Assembly: GCF_048266365.1 (NCBI RefSeq)
Contig: NZ_JBLWZP010000011.1
Location: forward strand, 1 to 64,000
Source: Galbibacter sp048266365
GTDB taxonomy: Bacteria; Bacteroidota; Bacteroidia; Flavobacteriales; Flavobacteriaceae
DNA: 64,000 nt
Direction: 5' to 3'
Positions 1 through 7,592 of this stretch are shown one piece after another. The notes under the pieces are model-generated. The model worked only from the letters and a program-made list of their open reading frames with translations, was not told the origin of the DNA and did not search any database. Both the position numbers and the translations under genes were made by a program. The first letter of the stretch is position 1; every line of letters starts with the position of its first letter.

Positions 1-298
1 GCTATGTGTTGCGCTATTGCTCATCTAGCTTCAGGTTTAAAACCCAATCCATCGCTATGCGTGGTTGGGTAGTTTATGTAAGAAATGAATATATACATAA
101 CCTACACATCCAGAATGATGAACAGGCAGTAATTCTTGCTCCATATCTGACATCCACTTAAAGTGATATGTCTTGAGTACCAACTGAATAAGAACAACAG
201 GTGAATCTACATACTATCCACACCTCTTGCTCAATGGGTTTCACGCTCTGAGTTCTGCATGGACCTCCCTAGATCTTAGTCTATAGTAACCAGTGGTA
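1..298 (-). other. Gene-free region with serial hairpins (possible structured RNA)
   Basis: No convincing ORF lies here on either strand. Several good inverted repeats follow one another: arms 69-80 with 94-105 (11 of 12 paired), 112-116 with 132-136, 149-153 with 168-172 (continued by an inner CAC/GTG), and 199-203 with 221-225. A further hairpin, 42-47 with 65-70, is followed on the minus strand by TTTT and could end transcripts that run on from aroA. The order of hairpins suggests either a structured RNA or the long 3' end of the aroA operon transcript. I recognise no known RNA family (not tRNA, tmRNA, RNase P or SRP RNA). The window edge may cut it. Confidence 0.3.
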
Positions 299-1528
299 TT
301 AAAGTTCCTCCTTCTGAAATCCTAATGAGACAAGATCCTTCCAAAAATCTGGATAGGATTTACTAACTACCTCAGCATCGTTAATTAAAATAGGCATCCT
401 AAGTGCTAATGGAGCAAAAGCCATTGCCATACGATGATCATCATAAGTATCTATGGCAACTTCCTTTTTTATTGCTGAACCCGCCTGTAAAGACAGGGTT
501 TTATCAGTAACGCTTATCTGAGCTCCTAATTTACCAAGCTCAGCCTTTAATGCTTCTAGACGGTCTGTTTCTTTAATTTTCAAGGTATGTAAACCGCTGA
601 GCTCACAGGCAATTCCTAAGCCAAAGCAACTTACGGCAATGGTTTGTGCAATATCCGGAGCATTGGTCAAATCAAGATTGATTACCGTATCCTTTGAAAC
701 CTTCTTAAGCTTTGTCAGTACAAGGTCATGCCCTTCAAATGAAGATTCTACTCCAAATTCTTTATAGATTTCTTGAAGCACACTATCCCCCTGAAGGCTG
801 TTTTGCTTATAGCTTGAGAGCCTTAAAGCAGTGCCTTGTTCACATAATGCCACTATACTGTAGTAATAGGAGGCTGAGCTCCAATCGGACTCTACAACCA
901 GTTGTTGTTTAGGCGAAGTACCTAAGGACTCTACCGTAATTGTATTGCCCTCAAAGTTAGTTTGCACCCCTAATTCTTCGAGTAATGCAAGGGTCATACG
1001 AATGTAGGGAACAGAAGTGATCTTACCGTCTAATTTCAGAATTAACCCATTAGGCAGTGATGGTGCAACAAGCAATAAAGCTGAGATATATTGGCTACTG
1101 ATATTAGCAGCCAAAGTCACCTTGTTTTCGGTGATTTGTTTCCCTTTTATTCTTATAGGAGGGTATCCTTGATTTTTTTCATAAGAAATATCAGCTCCTA
1201 ATTGTTTGAGTGCATCCACAAGAATTTCTATCGGACGTTCAGTCATCCGTTTTGAACCTGTAAGAATGATCTCTGAACCAGGTTTAACCGAGAAGTAAGC
1301 CGTTAAAAATCTCATGGCAGTTCCTGCATGATGAACATCAACAGTTCCATTTTGAATCTCAAGTCCTTTTTCCATAACTACAGAATCATCTGAATTGGAA
1401 AGATTGGCTATGGTCAAATCAGGATATAGCGCCCTAAGTAATAAAGATCTATTACTTTCACTCTTTGAACCTGTTATGGTAATTTGTTGTTTAAATTTGG
1501 TTTGATTGGATTGTATTCGAATATTCAT
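299..1528 (-). CDS. aroA: 3-phosphoshikimate 1-carboxyvinyltransferase (EPSP synthase)
   Basis: EPSP synthase joins phosphoenolpyruvate to shikimate-3-phosphate, the sixth step of the shikimate pathway, in the cytoplasm. The family signatures are visible: the N-terminal phosphate-binding SKSESNR, HAGTAMRF in the place of the usual GNAGTxxR loop, KETDRLEAL, and DDHRMAMAFA near the C-terminus. At 409 residues it is slightly shorter than typical EPSP synthases (about 430), as is usual in Bacteroidota. It is the last gene of the aromatic operon that starts with pheA and lies 25 bp after the MazG-like gene, so it should fall under the attenuator at 7460-7592. The rest of the shikimate pathway is not in the window. 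The identification is secure. Confidence 0.95.
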   Translation of the reverse strand: MNIRIQSNQTKFKQQITITGSKSESNRSLLLRALYPDLTIANLSNSDDSVVMEKGLEIQNGTVDVHHAGTAMRFLTAYFSVKPGSEIILTGSKRMTERPIEILVDALKQLGADISYEKNQGYPPIRIKGKQITENKVTLAANISSQYISALLLVAPSLPNGLILKLDGKITSVPYIRMTLALLEELGVQTNFEGNTITVESLGTSPKQQLVVESDWSSASYYYSIVALCEQGTALRLSSYKQNSLQGDSVLQEIYKEFGVESSFEGHDLVLTKLKKVSKDTVINLDLTNAPDIAQTIAVSCFGLGIACELSGLHTLKIKETDRLEALKAELGKLGAQISVTDKTLSLQAGSAIKKEVAIDTYDDHRMAMAFAPLALRMPILINDAEVVSKSYPDFWKDLVSLGFQKEEL

Positions 1529-1553
1529 GTCGCTGTATGCTTAAGCTTAACTT

Positions 1554-1883
1554 TTAGGATTTTAACTTCTCATTGGAATGGTGGCGATTGTGATCTCTCT
1601 TTGATTTGAGATCCATCTTGGCATCAAAGGCCTTTTGCAAGTCAATACCCGTTTGATTAGCAAGACAGAGTACTACAAAAACAACATCTGCTAGTTCTTC
1701 TCCTAAATCCTTATCCTTATCACTTTCTTTTTCACTTTGCTCCCCGTATCTTCTTGCGATAATACGTGCGACCTCTCCGACCTCCTCAGTCAATTGAGCC
1801 ATATTGGTAAGTTCGTTAAAATAGCGAACTCCATGCTCCTTTATCCACTTATCAACTTCGAGTTGTGCATTTTTTAAATCCAT
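1554..1883 (-). CDS. MazG-like nucleotide pyrophosphohydrolase
   Basis: A small all-alpha NTP pyrophosphatase of 109 residues. The metal-binding pattern of the MazG/dUTPase-2 superfamily is visible: an EExxE-type helix (LTEEVGEVARII, about residue 31) followed by LGEELADVVFVV, about 30 residues later. Such proteins cleave NTPs or dNTPs to monophosphate and pyrophosphate and are usually considered house-cleaning enzymes. The exact substrate cannot be read from the sequence. It sits inside the aromatic amino acid operon between dtd and aroA with short gaps, so it is probably cotranscribed. The charged C-terminal tail (SKRDHNRHHSNEKLKS) is likely disordered. Confidence 0.85.
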   Translation of the reverse strand: MDLKNAQLEVDKWIKEHGVRYFNELTNMAQLTEEVGEVARIIARRYGEQSEKESDKDKDLGEELADVVFVVLCLANQTGIDLQKAFDAKMDLKSKRDHNRHHSNEKLKS

Positions 1884-1969
1884 ACGAATGACTTAAGTTT
1901 TTACTGTGATTCAACTATATCTCCTCTTAAAACGAGGAATTAACAATCTGTATTGTAAAACGCAATCAG

Positions 1970-2422
1970 CTATATTCTGTTTTGAGAATCAATTAGAATG
2001 GTTACCGGACCGTCATTGACAAGTGAAACTTGCATGTCAGCTCCAAAGGTTCCCGTCCCGACACTCTTGCCTAAGTTGTGTTCCAAGCACCTCACAAAGG
2101 CCTCATATAACGGAATTGCTGTCTCTGGTTTTGCCGCCTTAATATAAGAAGGGCGATTTCCTTTTTTGGTTGAAGCCTGAAGGGTGAATTGACTCACTAT
2201 TATGATCTCTCCATCAATATCTTGGACGGATCGATTCATCACTTGGTCTTGATCTTCAAAAATGCGTAAACCTACAATCTTTCGACACAACCACTCAATA
2301 TCATTTTGATTGTCAATCTCCTCTATTCCTACAAGGACTAGAAGTCCTTGACCTATTTTTGCTTTTTCGGCTCCATCGATATGAACCGCTGATTGTTTTA
2401 CCCTTTGAATAACAACTTTCAT
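1970..2422 (-). CDS. dtd: D-aminoacyl-tRNA deacylase
   Basis: DTD hydrolyses D-amino acids wrongly attached to tRNA, classically D-Tyr-tRNA and also Gly-tRNA(Ala). The two family motifs that build the chiral proofreading site are present: SQFTLQA (SQxT, about residue 77) and NDGPVTI (GPVT, about residue 137). The length of 150 is normal. It follows rsgA by 31 bp and is part of the aromatic operon. Its position with tyrosine and phenylalanine biosynthesis makes functional sense, because D-Tyr and D-Phe are its best-known substrates, but that link is inference. Confidence in the family is high. Confidence 0.93.
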   Translation of the reverse strand: MKVVIQRVKQSAVHIDGAEKAKIGQGLLVLVGIEEIDNQNDIEWLCRKIVGLRIFEDQDQVMNRSVQDIDGEIIIVSQFTLQASTKKGNRPSYIKAAKPETAIPLYEAFVRCLEHNLGKSVGTGTFGADMQVSLVNDGPVTILIDSQNRI

Positions 2423-2453
2423 GTATCCCCTGATTCTTTTAGGTTAACTCACC

Positions 2454-3401
2454 TTATTCTGCGTAAGCGTCTGTTCTGTAATTTTCTTCTTCACCTTGAA
2501 TAATCTGTAGGTAACTCTTATACCTACTCCATGCCACTGTCCCCGATTCTACTCCTTGTTTCACAGCACATTTTGGTTCATCCAAATGCAGGCAATTGTG
2601 AAACTTACATTCTCCCTTAATGGCAAAAAATTCTGGGAAGTAGTTCCCAATCTCACTATTTTCCATATCCACAATCCCGAAGCCTTTGATTCCTGGGGTA
2701 TCAATGATCTGACCTGAAAAGCTCAAATCAAACATTTCTGCAAAAGTGGTGGTATGTTGGCCTTGTTTGTGCTGCTGTGAAATCTCTGCTGTTTTGAGGT
2801 CAAGCCCTGGTTCTATAGCATTGACCAAGGTGGATTTTCCAACTCCTGAATGGCCAGAAAAAATACTGGTTTTTCCTTTGATCATCTCCTTAAATTCAGC
2901 CACATTCCTTCCTGTAGCAGCAGAAACCTCAAGGGTTTGATATCCTATATCAGTATAGAGATCGATAAGATCCCTTACCTGTATTAATTCTTCTTCTGTA
3001 TACTGGTCAATTTTATTAAAAACCAAAATCGGGGTTACATGATACGCCTCACAGGTCACTAGAAAACGATCTATAAAGTCCGTAAAGGTCACCGGTTCTT
3101 TTAAAGTCACCAACATAAAGGCCAGATCAACATTGGCCGCAATGATATGCGTGCGCTTAGAAAGATTTACAGACTTTCTTACAATGTAATTCTTACGCTC
3201 GTGTATAGCCGTTATCACTCCTACTTGCTCCCCTGCCTTGTCTTGAATATCAAATTCAACCACATCACCAACAGCAACAGGATTGGTACTTTTAATACCA
3301 AGTATACGAAACTTCCCCTTTATTCTACAATCGATAAAGCTTCCGTCTTCTCCTTTTACATTATACCAGCTACCCGTAGATTTATATACAGTTCCATTCA
3401 T
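2454..3401 (-). CDS. rsgA: Ribosome small subunit-dependent GTPase A
   Basis: RsgA is a late 30S assembly GTPase. The protein has the expected three-part layout: an N-terminal OB-fold (about 1-70), a circularly permuted GTPase with G4 (NKID) before G1 (GHSGVGKST, about residue 183) and G3 (DTPG), and a C-terminal zinc-binding region with the pattern C-x4-C plus H and C (ECKFHNCLHLDEPKC, about 264). The length of 315 is typical. It is separated from the upstream DAHP synthase gene by 78 bp that hold a 14-bp inverted repeat, so its expression may partly differ from that of the biosynthetic genes upstream. Confidence 0.95.
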   Translation of the reverse strand: MNGTVYKSTGSWYNVKGEDGSFIDCRIKGKFRILGIKSTNPVAVGDVVEFDIQDKAGEQVGVITAIHERKNYIVRKSVNLSKRTHIIAANVDLAFMLVTLKEPVTFTDFIDRFLVTCEAYHVTPILVFNKIDQYTEEELIQVRDLIDLYTDIGYQTLEVSAATGRNVAEFKEMIKGKTSIFSGHSGVGKSTLVNAIEPGLDLKTAEISQQHKQGQHTTTFAEMFDLSFSGQIIDTPGIKGFGIVDMENSEIGNYFPEFFAIKGECKFHNCLHLDEPKCAVKQGVESGTVAWSRYKSYLQIIQGEEENYRTDAYAE

Positions 3402-3413
3402 ATCGAAAAATTA

Positions 3414-3469
3414 GAAGTCAAAAGTACGAATTTAGAAGTTGCTTAGACCCTAAGTGTACTTTTGACTTC
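3414..3469. repeat. 14-bp perfect inverted repeat inside the aromatic operon
   Basis: The arms GAAGTCAAAAGTAC (3414-3427) and GTACTTTTGACTTC (3456-3469) are exact complements. The loop contains a second small hairpin (CTTAG-GGT-CTAAG on the minus strand). On the minus strand the structure is followed by TAATTTTTC, so it could act as a leaky intra-operon terminator or an mRNA processing and stability hairpin. The motif AGAAGT occurs twice in and around it, which also suggests a dispersed intergenic repeat. Confidence 0.6.
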
Positions 3470-3479
3470 CAATATTCCC

Positions 3480-4562
3480 TTATTGGTTTACAACCTTCTC
3501 TTGATGATTGATGGATTCTTGGTGAATCGCTTTGAAGATGCGAAGGATGAATTCTTCACTCAAACCTACTTGATCACCTTCTAGAACCATTTTACCTAAG
3601 ATTTCATTCCAACGTTTGGATTGTAAAACAGCCACGTTACGTTGTTTTTTCAATCCACCAATTTGATCAGAAATCTTCATCCTTTTACCAAGGATTTCAA
3701 TTAACGTATTATCAATTACATCAATTTGAGCACGACAGTTGCTAAGTTGTTTGTTGTAATCTGCTTCCTGGTCAGTCTCTTTTCTAATTCTCAAATCTCT
3801 CATGATTTGTTTTAGAACAGCAGGTGTTACTTGTTGCGCAGCATCACTCCATGCATTATCAGGGTCGAAATGTGTCTCAATCATCAAACCGTCATAATTC
3901 AAATCTAGTGCTGTTTGAGAAACATCAAATATCATATCTCTTTTACCAGTGATATGCGAAGGATCCAGAATAAGTGGAAGATCCGGGAATCTATTCTGAA
4001 GCTCAATGGCTAATTGCCACTCTGGATTGTTTCTATATTTTGATTTTTCATAAGTAGAAAACCCTCTATGGATAACACCTAATTTTTTAATGTTGCTGCT
4101 ATACAGACGCTCAATACCTCCTAACCATAATGACAAATCAGGATTTACCGGGTTTTTCACCAAAACAACTTTATCAGTTCCTTCCAAAGCGTCTGCAATC
4201 TCTTGAACAATAAAAGGGCTTACAGTAGAACGTGCTCCGATCCATAACATATCGACATCGTGCTCCAATGCTAACTCTACGTGAGCTTTGTTAGCCACCT
4301 CAGTAGCGGTCTTAAGACCTGTTTCCTCTTTAACCTTTTGTAACCATTTTAAACCTAAAGCACCAACGCCTTCGAAGTTCCCTGGTCTGGTTCTTGGTTT
4401 CCAAATTCCTGCACGGTAGTAACTGACATCCGTTCCTTTTAGTTCATGTGCAATTTTAAGCACTTGCTCTTCTGTTTCTGCACTACATGGCCCCGCAATC
4501 ACCAAAGGGTGCGACAGGTTCATATCATCTAACCATGTTCTTAACGCTGCTGAATTTTCCAT
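3480..4562 (-). CDS. aroF: Bifunctional 3-deoxy-7-phosphoheptulonate synthase / chorismate mutase
   Basis: This enzyme combines the first step of the shikimate pathway (PEP plus erythrose-4-phosphate to DAHP) with the branch step chorismate to prephenate. The DAHP synthase part (about 1-260) shows GPCSAETEEQ, KPRTRPGNFEG and DPSHITGKRD. The C-terminal part (about 265-355) is an AroQ-type chorismate mutase helix bundle beginning NCRAQIDVIDNTL, with the arginine and lysine residues expected for the active site. The C-terminal fusion is typical of Bacteroidota. It lies 10 bp downstream of tyrA, so the operon supplies prephenate directly to the two neighbouring prephenate enzymes. The gene symbol is approximate, because aroG or aroA(Q) would be equally valid. 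Confidence 0.93.
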   Translation of the reverse strand: MENSAALRTWLDDMNLSHPLVIAGPCSAETEEQVLKIAHELKGTDVSYYRAGIWKPRTRPGNFEGVGALGLKWLQKVKEETGLKTATEVANKAHVELALEHDVDMLWIGARSTVSPFIVQEIADALEGTDKVVLVKNPVNPDLSLWLGGIERLYSSNIKKLGVIHRGFSTYEKSKYRNNPEWQLAIELQNRFPDLPLILDPSHITGKRDMIFDVSQTALDLNYDGLMIETHFDPDNAWSDAAQQVTPAVLKQIMRDLRIRKETDQEADYNKQLSNCRAQIDVIDNTLIEILGKRMKISDQIGGLKKQRNVAVLQSKRWNEILGKMVLEGDQVGLSEEFILRIFKAIHQESINHQEKVVNQ

Positions 4563-4572
4563 TTTAAAATAC

Positions 4573-5433
4573 TTATGATGATTTGATTGTTATTCCTTTT
4601 AATATTTCCTTGATTCTATTGGTATCCTCCATTTCTTTATAAATCGCCTCGAAATCATTGGATTCCATGAGCTCCTTAAAATTTTGGAGGTTTACAATGT
4701 ATTCCTCGAGAGTCTCTATTACATTTTGTTTGTTCTGCTCAAATATTGGGCTCCACATGGCGGGAGAACTCTTCGCTAAACGAACAGTACTCTCGAATCC
4801 ACTGCCTGCCATATCAAATATATCGCGTTCATTTTTTTCTTTATCTATGACCGTTTTACCCAACATAAATGAACTGATGTGCGACAAATGTGATACATAA
4901 GCAATATGGCGATCATGTGCCAATGGATCCATATACCGAATTCGCATCCCGAGATCATTAAAGATTTCCATAGCGCGCTCTTGTACTTTGAATGCTGTTT
5001 TTTCTACCTCGCAGACAATGTTTGTCTTGCCTTTGTACAAATTTTTTATGGCTGCTTGCGGGCCTGAATACTCAGTACCTGCAATAGGGTGCGCCGCTAA
5101 AAAATTTCTGCGATTCGGGTGTTCACCTACCACTTTACAAATATTCGCTTTTGTTGAGCCAACATCAAAGACCAATGTGTCATCTTTTACGATGTCCAAA
5201 ACCCTAGGAATCACCTTTAAAGACACATTTACCGGAATAGCTACAATAATTACATCAACTGATGCAGCATCCTCCAAAGTGGCCTTCTCGTCGATTAAAC
5301 CTAGTGATATCGCGGTATCCAGATGTTCTTCATCTGCGTCATAACCTAAGATCACTGCACCTTTATTGCTGGCCTTAATATCGATGGCCATTGATCCTCC
5401 TATGAGCCCTAATCCTATTACCAGTACTTTCAT
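4573..5433 (-). CDS. tyrA: Prephenate dehydrogenase
   Basis: It converts prephenate to 4-hydroxyphenylpyruvate using NAD(P), the tyrosine branch. The Rossmann motif GLGLIGGSMA lies at the N-terminus of the chosen start, and the HPIAGTE motif with the catalytic histidine region (about residue 120) is present. An upstream in-frame start would add 28 basic residues not found in the family and would overlap the aminotransferase gene. The ATG at 5433 begins MKVLVIGLGLIGG, gives 286 residues, and leaves a 34-bp gap, so I prefer it. The domain is a stand-alone dehydrogenase without a mutase part, which is supplied by the downstream gene. Confidence 0.93.
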   Translation of the reverse strand: MKVLVIGLGLIGGSMAIDIKASNKGAVILGYDADEEHLDTAISLGLIDEKATLEDAASVDVIIVAIPVNVSLKVIPRVLDIVKDDTLVFDVGSTKANICKVVGEHPNRRNFLAAHPIAGTEYSGPQAAIKNLYKGKTNIVCEVEKTAFKVQERAMEIFNDLGMRIRYMDPLAHDRHIAYVSHLSHISSFMLGKTVIDKEKNERDIFDMAGSGFESTVRLAKSSPAMWSPIFEQNKQNVIETLEEYIVNLQNFKELMESNDFEAIYKEMEDTNRIKEILKGITIKSS

Positions 5434-5467
5434 TTTGAATTTTGATTTTCCATTCGTGAAAATTGGT

Positions 5468-6619
5468 TTATGCTTCAAATCTTTTAATCGCTTGTTCAAT
5501 CTGTGCTTCTTTAACACATAAAGAAAAACGAATATAACCTTCTCCTTGGCTTCCGAATATGGTTCCAGGGGTAATAAATATGCTTTTATCGTAGAGTACG
5601 GTATCTATAAATTCCTCTGCAGATGTTGCTCCTTTTGGCAATTTAGCCCAAACAAACATACCAGTGGCACTTGTATCATATGTACAACCTAATTTATCGG
5701 CCAATTGAAACATTAAACTTCTGCGTCGTGTGTATACCTCATTGAGCTTAGCGTACCAATCCGCTGATAATTCAAGGGCTTTTATGGCTCCTTTTTGTAG
5801 ACCGTAAAACATCCCACTATCCATATTGCTCTTCACTTTTAATATAGCTCCAATATGCTCGGCACTCCCGAATACAAATCCAACTCTCCAGCCTGCCATA
5901 TTAAAAGTTTTACTTAGAGAATTAAGCTCCAGTGCTACCTCTTTGGCTCCTGCTACTGATAGTATACTCAAACGATGATCATTCAGCACAAAACTATATG
6001 GGTTGTCATTCACCAGAAGAATCTGGTTCCTTTTTGCAAATTTGACCAACTCTTCAAATACTGCCACATTAGCATTAGCCCCTGTAGGCATGTGCGGATA
6101 ACTCAACCACATTATTTTTACTTTGGAAAGATCAGTCTGCTCCAAGGCTTTAATATCTGGTAACCAATTTCCATCTTCACTCAGATCGTAATACCTAGCT
6201 ACAGCGCCTACCAAATTGGTTACCGAAGTATAAGTTGGGTACCCCGGGTTCGGTATAAGCACCTCATCACCTGGATTTAAAAACGCCATACTGATATGCA
6301 TGATACCTTCCTTAGAACCCATAAGAGGCAACACCTCAGTGTTACTGTTTAAACTCACATCAAAATACTTCTGATAGAACGAGCAAACCCCCATTCGTAA
6401 TTCCGGCAATCCTTGATAGGATTGATATTGGTGTGCCTTCTCATCTTCTAGAGAATTGACAAGCGCATCCAACACCTGCTGTGCTGGAGCCAAGTCCGGA
6501 CTACCAATACCCATATTAATAATAGGTTTTCCCTGAGCGATTAGTCCGCCCACTTCTCTTAATTTTTTAGAGAAGTAATATTCTTCTACGCTAGCTAAGC
6601 GATCTGCTACTTTTATCAT
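5468..6619 (-). CDS. PLP-dependent class I/II aminotransferase (probable aromatic or prephenate aminotransferase)
   Basis: A fold-type I aminotransferase of 383 residues. The PLP lysine motif SLSKTFNMAGWRVGF (lysine about residue 233) and the DNPY motif before it are clear, and the C-terminal arginine region GYIRFSLC binds the substrate carboxylate. The gene overlaps pheA by 4 bp (ATGA) and precedes tyrA, so it most likely performs the transamination of phenylpyruvate and hydroxyphenylpyruvate, or of prephenate. Substrate preference cannot be decided by eye, because aspartate aminotransferases of subclass I-gamma look alike. The operon position is the strongest evidence for an aromatic role. 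Confidence 0.85.
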   Translation of the reverse strand: MIKVADRLASVEEYYFSKKLREVGGLIAQGKPIINMGIGSPDLAPAQQVLDALVNSLEDEKAHQYQSYQGLPELRMGVCSFYQKYFDVSLNSNTEVLPLMGSKEGIMHISMAFLNPGDEVLIPNPGYPTYTSVTNLVGAVARYYDLSEDGNWLPDIKALEQTDLSKVKIMWLSYPHMPTGANANVAVFEELVKFAKRNQILLVNDNPYSFVLNDHRLSILSVAGAKEVALELNSLSKTFNMAGWRVGFVFGSAEHIGAILKVKSNMDSGMFYGLQKGAIKALELSADWYAKLNEVYTRRRSLMFQLADKLGCTYDTSATGMFVWAKLPKGATSAEEFIDTVLYDKSIFITPGTIFGSQGEGYIRFSLCVKEAQIEQAIKRFEA

Positions 6620-7443
6620 CGCATTGTATTTTTGTACTCTCCGTGAATTTTAAATTCTGATGCCATAAGGGCCAATAATGATTTGGCTTTTTGAAAATCT
6701 GCATATTCCTCAAAGGTCACATCCACGAAAAAGGAATAACGCCATGGGGTTTCAATTTTCGGCAAGGACTGAATCTTGGTTAGATTTAGTCTGCAATCGC
6801 TCATTACATTGAGCACCGTTGCTAGGCTTCCGCGCTTGGAACCCAATTCAAACTTCACTGACGCTTTGTTGATTTCGGCTATTGGAATTACAGAATTTTG
6901 CGTCTGAATGATTACAAATCGCGTCGAATTATTGGTCATCGTTTGAATGCGCTCGGCAAGAATATCTAACTCAAAAATATCAGCAGCAATCTTACTTGCA
7001 ATAGCTCCTACGCCCTTTAAATTGCCTTGCTGAATCCTCCTTGCTACCTCTGCCGTATCCACATCTTCGATTAATTTAATGTGCGGATACTGTCTAAAAA
7101 AAGCCTTACACTGAAGTAAAGCCATAGGATGAGAATAAACCTCTTTAATATCCGCAATGGATTGTCCTTTTAGGGCTAATAAATTGTGATGTACACTGAT
7201 GTAATGCTCACCTATGATATGCAGGTCATTGTCATCAATACGAGCATAATTTGGAATAATAGAGCCAGCGATGGAATTTTCAATAGCCATCACTGCTACG
7301 GAACTTTCTTTACTTAAGAGGCTATCTACCAAGGCGTCAAACGACAAGCACTCATCTACCTCAACATCCTCTCCGAAGTATTCTTGCGCCACCTGGTGGT
7401 GAAAAGATCCTAGTATTCCTTGTATTGCAATTTTCTTACTCAT
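6616..7443 (-). CDS. pheA: Prephenate dehydratase
   Basis: It dehydrates and decarboxylates prephenate to phenylpyruvate. The catalytic TRF motif (NNSTRFVI, about residue 170) is present. The C-terminal third (about 195-270) is an ACT domain, where the usual phenylalanine-binding ESRP is replaced by QSLP, so feedback inhibition may be altered; that is inference. It is a stand-alone dehydratase of 275 residues. It is the first structural gene of the operon, directly behind the attenuator terminator (the T-run ends 16 bases before the start codon) and overlaps the aminotransferase by 4 bp. Confidence 0.95.
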   Translation of the reverse strand: MSKKIAIQGILGSFHHQVAQEYFGEDVEVDECLSFDALVDSLLSKESSVAVMAIENSIAGSIIPNYARIDDNDLHIIGEHYISVHHNLLALKGQSIADIKEVYSHPMALLQCKAFFRQYPHIKLIEDVDTAEVARRIQQGNLKGVGAIASKIAADIFELDILAERIQTMTNNSTRFVIIQTQNSVIPIAEINKASVKFELGSKRGSLATVLNVMSDCRLNLTKIQSLPKIETPWRYSFFVDVTFEEYADFQKAKSLLALMASEFKIHGEYKNTMR

Positions 7444-7459
7444 TTTGAAATTATTTCAT

Positions 7460-7490
7460 AAAAAAAAGTCCCGAAATTTCTTCCGGGACT
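7460..7490 (-). terminator. Attenuator terminator in the pheA leader
   Basis: On the minus strand AGTCCCG (7484-7490) pairs with CGGGACT (7467-7473). GAA and TTT extend the stem inward around a GAAA tetraloop, and a run of eight T follows at once (7460-7467). This is a textbook intrinsic terminator placed between a leader peptide and pheA, so it must be conditional for the operon to be expressed. Confidence 0.9.
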
Positions 7491-7528
7491 AACATATATT
7501 TTTATTACAAATACCTACAACAGTCCCG
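7484..7528 (-). promoter_or_regulatory. Antiterminator pairing (segments 2:3) of the pheA attenuator
   Basis: The seven bases CGGGACT occur twice in the leader: at 7522-7528, inside the last codons of the leader peptide, and at 7467-7473 as the 3' arm of the terminator. Both can pair with AGTCCCG at 7484-7490. Pairing with the upstream copy (seven base pairs plus a G-U) removes the 5' arm of the terminator. The leader stop codon (7515-7517) lies four bases past the upstream copy, so a ribosome that finishes the peptide covers it and allows termination, while a ribosome stalled on the aromatic codons leaves it free. Confidence 0.82.
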
Positions 7529-7592
7529 TTCCTCTTTTAAAAAAGTAAAAGAAGAAAAAATAAAAGTTCCAGTTATAAGCGTTTGTAAACAT
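7515..7592 (-). CDS. pheL: Aromatic-rich leader peptide of the pheA operon
   Basis: A 25-codon ORF starting ATG at 7592 and ending TAG at 7515-7517. Twelve of 25 residues are aromatic: eight Phe, three Tyr and one Trp. Residues 10-18 read FYFFFFYFF (7539-7565), with Trp at position 8. The run ends eleven to seventeen bases before the antiterminator segment, the distance expected for a stalled ribosome to control folding. It is far too skewed to be a chance ORF and sits directly in front of prephenate dehydratase. The peptide itself needs no function. By name and logic it matches enterobacterial pheL but senses Tyr as well. The symbol is used by analogy only. Confidence 0.9.
   Translation of the reverse strand: MFTNAYNWNFYFFFFYFFKRGTGLL

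Noticed and set aside
3147..3446. 99-codon plus-strand ORF opposite rsgA, and many similar opposite-strand frames
   Set aside because: They lie opposite well-identified genes, have no recognisable motifs, and follow from the low stop frequency in the complementary frame.
5434..5517. 28-residue N-terminal extension of tyrA
   Set aside because: It is lysine-rich, not found in the family and overlaps the upstream gene; the ATG at 5433 places the Rossmann motif at the N-terminus.
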